DNA of 64,000 nt, from NCBI GenBank assembly GCA_022457155.1, contig JAJGOT010000016.1:1130001-1194000 (forward strand). Direction: 5' to 3'. This stretch comes from Cladopsammia gracilis (taxonomy: Eukaryota > Cnidaria > Anthozoa > Scleractinia > Dendrophylliidae). Shown piece by piece: positions 10,823 to 17,908 of this stretch (positions within the stretch are counted from its first letter, which is position 1; each line of letters begins with the position of its first letter). The notes beneath the pieces were generated by a model. It did not search any database. It saw nothing but the letters and a program-made list of their open reading frames with translations, and was not told the DNA's origin. The translations under genes were made by a program, and so were the position numbers.

Positions 10823-11569
10823 ATGGATCGAGAGATAGTTTTATCATCTTATAGTGTAAAAAATCAATGGAATAATAAACCAGAGGATTTTATAACAAAT
10901 TTTAACAGGCCTATAATATTGGATCGCAATTCTCAATATGTGGTCGGCCTTAACCGAATCGTTAACATGTCTTTTACATGGTTTAATGTAAATTCATCTT
11001 ATGGAAATCAATTAATCAGATATAGCTCCGATAGTGGTTCAACATTTAACAACATCACCTTTCCAGCCGGAGTATGTTATTATACAGACTTCAATACATA
11101 TATCAAGAACATAACGAAGACTGGTGATACGTATCCGATAACTCTTGAATTCGATAATACAACATTTAGGGTCACGGTTACATTAGCTCAGAATTATCGG
11201 CTTGATTTGACACATTCCAATTTTAATGATCTAATCGGTTTCGATAAAATAGTATTAACAAGTGGGACAAACATTGGACCAAGGGTTCCAAATCTATCTC
11301 AAGATACAGATGTCCTCAATGTTCATTGTGATCTGATTAATGCTAGCCTGGTGGATGGTCAAGATACCGACATCATTTATTCCTTCTCAACCAGTGTTCT
11401 CCAACCTAGTTATTCATTCACCTTAGAACCCCAGAGAGTCACCTACAATCCTGTGAATAAGATTACGATTTCTAGTATAAGGATTTATATAACCGATGGA
11501 AAAAGAAGATTAGTTAACCTGAATGGAGCAGATACATCTTTCTCACTAATTCTGAAAAGTATAGAATAA
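10823..11569 (+). CDS. minor capsid (penton-like) protein
   Basis: 248 codons, intact, starting MDREIVLSSYSVKNQW right after a TATTATAT box. It is rich in predicted beta strands, with the pattern TFRVTVTLAQNYRLDL, then LIGFDKIVLTSG, then VLNVHCDLINASLVDG. That pattern recurs in the putative single jelly-roll penton or minor capsid proteins of Polinton-like elements. It sits between the 9677 gene and a small basic protein, two genes before the major capsid gene, as expected for a capsid module. The assignment rests on sequence style and gene order; a structure prediction would settle the fold. Confidence 0.7.
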   Translation: MDREIVLSSYSVKNQWNNKPEDFITNFNRPIILDRNSQYVVGLNRIVNMSFTWFNVNSSYGNQLIRYSSDSGSTFNNITFPAGVCYYTDFNTYIKNITKTGDTYPITLEFDNTTFRVTVTLAQNYRLDLTHSNFNDLIGFDKIVLTSGTNIGPRVPNLSQDTDVLNVHCDLINASLVDGQDTDIIYSFSTSVLQPSYSFTLEPQRVTYNPVNKITISSIRIYITDGKRRLVNLNGADTSFSLILKSIE

Positions 11570-11586
11570 TATAACATATTAGTATA

Positions 11587-11985
11587 ATGAAACCATATGA
11601 ATTCAAGAGGTTTTACCATCCTAAACTAGGTAAATTTGTATATCAACATAAAGGTTCTGGGCTTATCGTTGATAATATTTTCAAACCATTAAAGAGTGTG
11701 GCATCAACTGTTTTTAAGAAATTTGCTAAGCCAATAGCAAAGAAGGCACTAGAATCGGGGATATCGCATGCAGGTGAGCGACTGGGTAAGGCGGTATCAC
11801 AAAAGTCAGGAGACCTAATAATGAAAAGATTGGCAAATTTGAGAAAAGGAGCTACAAGACAAACGGCAAATGTTCCATCCTCACCCATTAAACAGCAACA
11901 GCAAGATGAAAGTACTGATATGATACTCAATAGATTGATATCTGGATCTGGTATAAAAAGAAGGCGTAGAGTAAGAGTAGTATAG
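11587..11985 (+). CDS. small basic core-like virion protein
   Basis: 132 codons, intact, starting MKPYEFKRFYHPKLGKF. It is basic and probably helical, with a central segment VASTVFKKFAKPIAKKALESG and a very basic C-terminus, GSGIKRRRRVRVV. In element 2 the gene at the same place (38040-38275) has the same general design. Position between penton-like and major capsid genes and the Arg-rich tail suggest a core or DNA-condensing virion protein comparable to adenovirus core proteins. This is inference, without detectable family motifs. Confidence 0.55.
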   Translation: MKPYEFKRFYHPKLGKFVYQHKGSGLIVDNIFKPLKSVASTVFKKFAKPIAKKALESGISHAGERLGKAVSQKSGDLIMKRLANLRKGATRQTANVPSSPIKQQQQDESTDMILNRLISGSGIKRRRRVRVV

Positions 11986-12053
11986 AATCAATAAAATGAT
12001 TGGGAACATTGGCATGGTATATAATTGCAAAATTATCTAACATAATAATATAT

Positions 12054-13310
12054 ATGTCTTTTAGAACAAGTGAATTTCTACAAAGATATGAGTTGGTACG
12101 ATTCCAACTTGATGATGTAATCAGAGCCCCAGCTAACAATCAACACCAAGACAAAAATGGGTATAAATTTACAATGAATGATCGATCGAGCTTTTTCGAT
12201 TGGTACAATGCTTATTTTGAGGTCCAGCTCCAGGTACAAAAATTGGCTGATGGTACAGCCTATGGTGCAGATCGTATAACAGTTATTAATGGAGCCCATA
12301 GTTTGATTAGTCACATGATGATAAAATCAGCAGGAAAGATCGTGTATGATACTGATAATCTCCATAAAGTGACTTATGTCAAGAACCTGCTTGAATATAG
12401 TGACGATTTTGCTCGTAGTGTTGCTAAAAACTCTTTATGGTATTTGGACACAGATGACACTACAGCCAATACTAATACAGGGTTTGAGTCAAGACGTCTT
12501 TTAACGACAGGTAACCATGATGTCAATGTAGTCATACCTCTTAATCGTTACAGTTTCTTCGAAGAGCTAGAGGGTCGAATGTTAGTCCCAATGCAACTTC
12601 AGTTTAATATACAGTTGCAGAATGACAATGAATTAATATTTAAGGCAGGTGCAGCAGATGACGGACGAGTTGTTATTGATAGATTACTACTTTGGGTACC
12701 AAAATTGACACCTAAGGACAGTCTATATGATAAGTTTGTTAGTTCTTTTTTGAAAGATGATAAATGGACATATCTGAGAGAAATGTATGAGGTGTCCGCA
12801 CCAACACATAGTAGTGGATTCTTCCAAATCTCATCCAGTATTGATAATGTTAAGGCTATATTTGTATATCTACAAAGAGCTAAAACAAACAATGCAGAGG
12901 CGAATCCGTACCTGTTTGACACTTTTAAAGTAAATTCAGGTGATAATGCTTGCAGTCTTACAACATGCAGATTGGAATACGGCAATGGAGTATTCTACCC
13001 AGAGACTGAATACGATTCAGAATCAAAAGTAAGGATCTTCAATGATTTAATGTCCTATGGTATGAGAAAGAATGATTACAACAGCGGTACACAGCTTAAC
13101 CTATCGAATTACAATGGTCTCTATCCACTAATCTATTTCGATCTATCATATCAAACAGAGAAAGTAACAAGAGACCCAAAGCAGTTGATCTTCAGGTATA
13201 AACTGAACGACAATAGTGCTGGAAATAGTCCTTTCAGCATACATGCTATAGTCCTATATGAAGAGACAGTTGTCATTGACAAAGTGGGAAATGAATTGGT
13301 TATAGTGTAA
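12054..13310 (+). CDS. major capsid protein (double jelly-roll type, inferred)
   Basis: 418 codons from ATG at 12054 (MSFRTSEFLQRYELVRFQ). The frame is open back to ATG 12000, but the later start follows an AATAATATATAT box and matches the spacing of the other genes, so it is preferred. Landmarks are a conserved N-terminal surface-type stretch, DVIRAPANNQ; a central segment, PLNRYSFFEELEGRMLVPMQ; and the C-terminal IHAIVLYEETVVID. Size, position downstream of penton-like and core-like genes, and these segments fit the hexon-type capsid proteins of adintovirus/Polinton-like elements. It is clearly distinct from the F54H12.2-type capsid in element 2. The frame is intact. Confidence 0.75.
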   Translation: MSFRTSEFLQRYELVRFQLDDVIRAPANNQHQDKNGYKFTMNDRSSFFDWYNAYFEVQLQVQKLADGTAYGADRITVINGAHSLISHMMIKSAGKIVYDTDNLHKVTYVKNLLEYSDDFARSVAKNSLWYLDTDDTTANTNTGFESRRLLTTGNHDVNVVIPLNRYSFFEELEGRMLVPMQLQFNIQLQNDNELIFKAGAADDGRVVIDRLLLWVPKLTPKDSLYDKFVSSFLKDDKWTYLREMYEVSAPTHSSGFFQISSSIDNVKAIFVYLQRAKTNNAEANPYLFDTFKVNSGDNACSLTTCRLEYGNGVFYPETEYDSESKVRIFNDLMSYGMRKNDYNSGTQLNLSNYNGLYPLIYFDLSYQTEKVTRDPKQLIFRYKLNDNSAGNSPFSIHAIVLYEETVVIDKVGNELVIV

Positions 13311-13399
13311 AAAGTAATAAATTACTAATCAAATAATATCATTATTTCATATATGTTTTATAACCAGAAAAATTATATAACATATATTATATACAACAA

Positions 13400-14208
13400 A
13401 TGACTCAACTTTATGAGATTAATGTGAAATTGTCTGACAATCAAAAGAAAAATCTTAGCAATGCTTTCCATAAAAGGGAAACGATTGTTCTCAGGCTTTC
13501 AAAGGACTCTCTTCGTGGTAATGATACTCTACATGTCCCGGCGATGGTGAAAAAAAGGTTGGAGAAGAATCGGAATTTGGGGAAGGGTATGGACATTAAG
13601 CTTGTGAAAACCAATATTAGAAAACAAGTCGGTGGAAGTTTGTTAACTACCATTCTAACCCTTGGACGTGCAGCTTTACCAACTATTGGTAAAACCCTTG
13701 GTCTTTCAGCTCTTGCTGGTTTGGCTTCAGAAGGTGCTTCTCAAGTGGTTAAAGCAATATCTGGAAGAGGTGTACAGTAGGGTGGTTTTCTTATACCCCA
13801 AGATAAAATTAATAAGCTGATAGCATATAAGCATCTTTTAACGACGAAACAAAAACAGGATATATTGAATGCTCTTCAGTCAGGTTCAGGTGTTCATGTA
13901 AAACCCACAAAAACACAATCAGGTGGATTCCTTGGAACTCTGTTGGCAAGTATTGGTGTCCCACTTCTTCTAAATGCAATAACTGGAAGCGGTGCTCCTC
14001 GAATTGGAAATAGTAAGAAAAAGGGTACGGGAGCTCCAAGAATTGGTGTATATAGACCACCTCCATTTATAGGTACATGGGATAATCCAATTGGTATGGG
14101 GATAAAAAAAACGCTCCAAAGAAAAAGACAACAAAAAGAGGCGAAGGCTTGCTATTAGGGAAAAACAGCCCATTCAATGGCATCCCACTACTAGGGGCAA
14201 TACTGTAA
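13400..14208 (+). pseudogene. pVI-like minor virion protein with in-frame TAG and a frameshift
   Basis: Starts MTQLYEINVKLSDNQKK at 13400. The N-terminal part is charged (KKRLEKNRNLGKGMD); then comes a Gly/Ala/Leu-rich amphipathic stretch (LTLGRAALPTIGKTLG, ALAGLASEGAS) like membrane-active virion proteins. A TAG at 13778-13780 interrupts the frame, yet the same frame stays open through 13781-14158 with a second hydrophobic block (GGFLGTLLASIGVPLLLNAI) and Pro/Arg repeats (GAPRIG twice). At a run of eight A (14104-14111) the likely continuation shifts by -1 and ends with LLGKNSPFNGIPLLGAIL at 14208. Either decay or recoding could explain the two breaks. It lies between the major capsid and protease genes. 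Confidence 0.65.
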
Positions 14209-14665
14209 AACCGAAATTCCACAAAGACATCCCGTTAAGTAATCATGATCTAATAAAATGATGCAGATATTTAAACATCCCAATCAGTGATGTTCTGTCA
14301 AGGGATGAAAGAGTTCCACATAATCATAGCCAAGCATTATTTATTTACAATCTAGAACCTAGTTATATGGCAGGATCTCATTGGGTTACAACTTATGTAA
14401 AAGAAAACGTGATAAACTATTTTGACAGTTTGGTATGCCTCCATTTCAAGAGATCGTAAATCATGCGAAAAGAAGGAATATGACACTGCTTCACCAAAAC
14501 AACCAAATCCAAAACATAAAAACGTCTACATGTGGCTACTTCTGTTTATACTTTCTGAACGAAATGAATAAGGGGAATTCGTATTATAATTTATTGCAAG
14601 TATTTGACATATATGATACAATGAAGAATGAGAGATTCCTCGAACATTATTTTAGAAATATCTAA
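14209..14665 (+). pseudogene. adenovirus-type maturation cysteine protease, broken
   Basis: Recognisable catalytic motifs: GSHWVTTY (His at 14379), NYFDSL (Asp) and TCGYFCLYFL (Cys at 14531), in the order His-Asp-Cys typical of adenain/Ulp1-like proteases of Polintons. A TGA at 14259-14261 replaces a codon near the N-terminus, and a one-base loss near 14432 shifts the frame just after the Asp motif. No clear start codon is left; coding similarity begins about 14212. The gene follows the pVI-like gene directly and precedes the zinc-ribbon gene. As written it cannot give an active enzyme. Confidence 0.82.
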
Positions 14666-14678
14666 CTTATATATATAA

Positions 14679-14837
14679 ATGGTTAAATCATATTGCGTTA
14701 AGGAAAAACGACAGACGGAATCAGTACCTGGTTCTGAACGATATGTAAGAACTAAAAATAATCGTCTTATGTTAAAATCTCAATGTAGTGAATGTGGGGC
14801 TACTAAAACTCGTTTTGTTAAAAAACAGGGAAACTAA
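14679..14837 (+). CDS. small zinc-ribbon protein
   Basis: 52 codons starting MVKSYCVKEKRQTE just after a TATATATAA box. It contains an N-terminal CVKEKRQT half and a C-terminal SQCSECGATKTRFVK half with CxxC, plus GSERYVRTKNNR between. This resembles very short single-domain zinc-ribbon-like proteins found in several large DNA viruses and mobile elements. The single cysteine in the first half makes a classical four-Cys site incomplete. Intact. Function unknown; a nucleic-acid role is plausible. Confidence 0.65.
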   Translation: MVKSYCVKEKRQTESVPGSERYVRTKNNRLMLKSQCSECGATKTRFVKKQGN

Positions 14838-14839
14838 TT

Positions 14840-14861
14840 AGCCCGTCTCAGGGGGCGGGCT
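14840..14861. promoter_or_regulatory. GC-rich hairpin before the PLA2 gene
   Basis: AGCCCG and CGGGCT, six-bp arms separated by a ten-base loop, stand out in very AT-rich sequence between the zinc-ribbon stop and the PLA2 start at 14876. It may end the upstream transcript or act in the leader of the PLA2 message. Confidence 0.4.
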
Positions 14862-14875
14862 TAGGAGAATTAGCA

Positions 14876-15558
14876 ATGGAAGGATTAACAATGCGTGCTA
14901 TACCTTGGTTAGGTAAAAAAGCTGTTGAAATGAGCCGATATGGATTAAGTGAATTAATGAGAAATAAAAATATGCAGAAAAAAGCAGTGAATTTTGCATT
15001 GGAAAAATCCAAACCATTTTTGCAAAAGACTACTTCAGATATGCTAAATCAATTATCAACTAAAGTTAGACCCATTATTAAATATAAAACAGATAGACCT
15101 GATTTAGATGGAGGAAATATTGATATTCATAAAATGATTGGTAAATTACCAAAACCCAAAAGAGGATTTACTTTACCTGGTCATCGTTATACAGGACCAT
15201 ATAATCCTATTGATAAACAATTAAAATATGACCCAACAACTGGCCAAATATTAGAAATATATGACCAACCTACAGGAAGAACGGATGCCATTGCTATGCA
15301 GCATGATGTTGATTATAGTGTTTGTAAAGACGACAGAAAGTGCAAGAATAGAGCAGACAGAAAAATGGTCAAAGCTTTAGATGAAGTACCATATGATGAG
15401 AGACAATGGGGTCATTGGTTGGCTAGAAACACGATTGATATAAAACAGAAATTAGGCCTTGGTGTTAAACAAAAAAGGAAGCCAAAAAACGGAAAGCGGC
15501 GTTGAGTAAAAATGATTGGGCTCAACAATTAGCCGATGAATTACATAAGCCAATCAAA
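14876..15558 (+). pseudogene. parvovirus-type phospholipase A2 domain, N-terminal part of a PLA2-integrase gene
   Basis: Starts MEGLTMRAIPWLGKKA. After about 90 residues of basic, helical sequence comes the PLA2 core: the calcium-loop motif YTGPYNPID (Gly at about 107) and the catalytic MQHDVDYSVC (His 143, Asp 144, Tyr 147), followed by CKNRADRKMV and a QWGHWLARNT motif. These are the hallmarks of the VP1u-type PLA2 found in parvoviruses and in some Polinton/adintovirus virion proteins, where it helps release particles from endosomes. A one-base shift near 15465-15490 ends the first frame at 15505; the next frame (KNDWAQQLADELHKPIK) runs to the MITE at 15559. The frame on the far side of the MITE is the integrase in the same phase. 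Confidence 0.82.
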
Positions 15559-16108
15559 GAGGGTGGTAAAGGGTTTTTTCGTGAGCCGTGAAAGGCCCCT
15601 TTTTTTTCCCGTGAATTGTGAAATAGCTTTTTTTTTCTCGTGAAACGTGATTTGGTTACACTCCCGTAAACCGTGAATCGACTTTTTTTCATGAGCACTG
15701 CAAAATGACTGTTGTTTTTTTTTCTCGTGAAATGCTACTGTAAACCGTGATTCTTTCTTCCTCCCAAAAAATTATCCAGTAAGCGTTTAACTAGGCCTGT
15801 GGTAAATTGCGTGACGATTGCATGACCGTGACTGATCGTCATTCTGGACCCCAGGTCACTCTACAAGGTTAGGTAATTTACACAACATCAGCAAAACAAA
15901 GAACTCAGCTTTCTTTTTACATCAGGAAGAACGAGGAGTGGACGGTCGGTGAAGACAACAAACAAAGCTGTACTAAGGATGTAATTTAATTAGCAAATAT
16001 AAGGAATGTTTTTTTTCCCGTGAAATAGCCATTTTATTCTCCGTGAAACGTGAAATGACAATTTTATTTTTCGTGAAACGTGATCTAGACCCCCCCTTTA
16101 CCACCCTC
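15559..16108. mobile_element. 550-bp MITE inserted in the PLA2-integrase gene
   Basis: The ends are perfect 15-bp inverted repeats, GAGGGTGGTAAAGGG at 15559-15573 and its complement at 16094-16108. It is flanked by a perfect 6-bp duplication ATCAAA (15553-15558 and 16109-16114). The interior is made of repeated CGTGAAACGTGAA-like segments in both orientations and encodes nothing. The coding frames on both sides are in phase if the element and one ATCAAA are ignored, which proves insertion into a formerly continuous gene. The transposase family is not identifiable; a 6-bp duplication and GAGGG ends are also seen in the element at 22829. Confidence 0.92.
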
Positions 16109-16114
16109 ATCAAA

Positions 16115-17008
16115 CGAAAATTCAGAACTAGAAGAGTTATTGTCAATGGAATAGATGATATCTGGAGCGCTGACCTTGTAGAAATGCAGAAGTTTTCAAA
16201 ATGGAATAAAGGTTATAGATATTTGTTAAACATCATTGATGTGTTTTCAAAATTTGCTTGGAGCATTCCCATTAAAAATAAAACCGGTAATACAATTACT
16301 GAATCATTTGATGATGTTATTATAAAATCCAAACGGAAACCTAAATTTATTTGGGTAGACCAAGGGTCCGAATTCTATAATAAAACTTTCAAAGACTGGC
16401 TAAAGAAAAATAATATTAAGATGTATTCTACTTTCAATGAAGGTAAAGCTGTTGTTATTGAGAGATTCAACAGAACATTGAAATCTAAGATGTGGAAACA
16501 ATTCACAGCCAAAAATACAACACAATATTTAGACACGTTACCAAAACTATTAAATGAATACAACAGTACAAAACATTCAAGCATAAAGATGACACCTACA
16601 GAAGCCAGTAAAAAGAGCAATGAAGGAACTGTGTACTTTAATCTATATGGTGATATAGAGCAAGTAACATCTAAACCGAAATTTAAGGTTGGTGACAAGG
16701 TTAGAATTTCAAAGTATAAACGGAATGTGTTCGACAAGGGTTATACACCAAACTGGACTGAAGAAGTGTTTACAGTCGATAAGATACAATACACTAATCC
16801 TATAACTTACAAATTAAAAGATCTCAATGATGAATCAATAGAAGGATCTTTCTATCAACAGGAGTTATTGAAAGCTAAACAAGATATTTTTCGTATTGAT
16901 AAGGTCATCAAACGAGATTATAAAAAGAAACAAGCTTTGGTATCATGGTCTGGTTATCCAAAAGAGTTCAATTCATGGGTACCTCTAAAGGACGTTAAAA
17001 ATATATAA
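16115..17008 (+). CDS. retroviral-type integrase (DDE) with C-terminal chromodomain
   Basis: The recognisable protein begins RKFRTRRVIVNGID right after the MITE. An upstream in-frame ATG at 16043 lies inside the MITE and is not the natural start. Catalytic triad: Asp in NIIDVFSKF (16238), Asp in IWVDQGSEFYNK (16358), Glu in VVIERFNRTLK (16460). An SH3-like segment (FKVGDKVRISKYK) and a chromodomain (FRIDKVIKRDYKKKQALVSW, then GYPKEFNSWVP) follow. This is the Polinton/Maverick c-integrase, which inserts the element with 6-bp duplications. The domain is intact but cut off from its N-terminal PLA2 portion. It ends 15 bp before the next start. Confidence 0.92.
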   Translation, partial: RKFRTRRVIVNGIDDIWSADLVEMQKFSKWNKGYRYLLNIIDVFSKFAWSIPIKNKTGNTITESFDDVIIKSKRKPKFIWVDQGSEFYNKTFKDWLKKNNIKMYSTFNEGKAVVIERFNRTLKSKMWKQFTAKNTTQYLDTLPKLLNEYNSTKHSSIKMTPTEASKKSNEGTVYFNLYGDIEQVTSKPKFKVGDKVRISKYKRNVFDKGYTPNWTEEVFTVDKIQYTNPITYKLKDLNDESIEGSFYQQELLKAKQDIFRIDKVIKRDYKKKQALVSWSGYPKEFNSWVPLKDVKNI

Positions 17009-17022
17009 TGTTTATATATATC

Positions 17023-17385
17023 ATGAGTGGCATTGAGAAATATATCAAAAAAATAAATTTTCAAATTCAGGAATGTGAAGATGAAATAGACAATCTTCAT
17101 GATAAAATATATGATAATGAGCGTAGATTGGATCTGTTACAATATAAAAAGAAATTATTGAAACTTTATCATAAAAAAATACATGAAATTGATGAAGATA
17201 TAACATTGAAACAGTTATTGAATATTATCTGCAATGAGATAGAAAACAATAGATACGATGATGAATGTAATGTGTTGAAACAAACCAAAGTGGATAATGT
17301 CAAATATCTCAAGCGTGAAAATAATATTTTTACACCTGTGAATACAACAAGTAATGCAAATTTGATTAATGAGACTTGGCTTTAA
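17023..17385 (+). CDS. coiled-coil hypothetical protein
   Basis: 120 codons from ATG 17023 (MSGIEKYIKKINFQ). An ATG at 17008 overlaps the integrase stop, but the TTTATATATATC box lies after it, favouring 17023. Residues 10-60 form a strong heptad pattern (IQECEDEIDNLHDKI, RRLDLLQYKKKLLKL). No known family recognised. It lies between integrase and the AT-hook protein. Intact. Confidence 0.6.
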   Translation: MSGIEKYIKKINFQIQECEDEIDNLHDKIYDNERRLDLLQYKKKLLKLYHKKIHEIDEDITLKQLLNIICNEIENNRYDDECNVLKQTKVDNVKYLKRENNIFTPVNTTSNANLINETWL

Positions 17386-17510
17386 AAAAGGTTTAAAGAG
17401 ATGTTACTATTTACAAGTATCCCAGAAATTTCTAAGATATTTATATCTTTGCATTCGCTATTCATTGGTAGCCAAAAATATTAATGTTTCTGGCTATTAT
17501 CAACCATATT

Positions 17511-17555
17511 TAAACGCACTAAAATGACTTAAAAAAATAATCATACTATATAGTA
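17511..17555 (+). promoter_or_regulatory. promoter-like motif upstream of the AT-hook/C2H2 gene
   Basis: Contains AAACGCACTAAAATGACTTA followed by a CATACTATATAGTA box and ATG at 17556. The same AAACGCACTA and AATGACTTAAA blocks, in the same order, precede the polymerase gene. Confidence 0.5.
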
Positions 17556-17768
17556 ATGGTAAAACAATCAAGGGGAAGACCTAAAAAGTATATAACTGAT
17601 GAAGAAAAACGTATTATGGGACGTGTTTATTGTAAGAAGTATAATGACAACCCAGAGAATAAATATCATTGTATTGAATGCAATAAATATTTCCATCCTG
17701 CAAGTAAATATAAACACAATAAAACTAGAATTCATCAATTGAATTCACAAAAATACAACAACGAATAA
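17556..17768 (+). CDS. AT-hook plus C2H2 zinc-finger protein
   Basis: 70 codons, MVKQSRGRPKKYI at the start. RGRPKK is a canonical AT-hook minor-groove binding motif (residues 5-10). CIECNKYFHPASKYKHNKTRIH (given here as Cys-x2-Cys, x12, His-x5-His) forms one C2H2 finger in the second half. The combination suggests a small DNA-binding regulator of the AT-rich element. It is preceded by the promoter-like block at 17511 and lies 140 bp before the polymerase gene. Intact. Confidence 0.75.
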   Translation: MVKQSRGRPKKYITDEEKRIMGRVYCKKYNDNPENKYHCIECNKYFHPASKYKHNKTRIHQLNSQKYNNE

Positions 17769-17850
17769 CACAAGAATATCATAAAAAGATAATAATATGA
17801 CCAATCATATATGATTATCTCAAATTATTTCCAAAATGATTCCAAAAATA

Positions 17851-17908
17851 AACGCACTATGAAAAATGACTTAAAGAAATATTATATATAGTTATATATA
17901 TATATAGA
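17851..17908 (+). promoter_or_regulatory. promoter-like motif upstream of the polymerase gene
   Basis: AAACGCACTATGAAAAATGA then CTTAAAGAAATATTATATATAG and a long TATATA run precede ATG 17909. The first blocks duplicate those at 17511-17535, and AATAAACGCACC recurs near 22621 beyond the palindrome array. Confidence 0.5.

Noticed and set aside
12000..12053. Major capsid start at ATG 12000
   Set aside because: The extra 18 residues are encoded by the TATA-rich leader; ATG 12054 has the promoter box at the usual distance.
16043..16114. Integrase start at ATG 16043
   Set aside because: That ATG lies in the MITE; the coding similarity begins exactly after the ATCAAA duplication.
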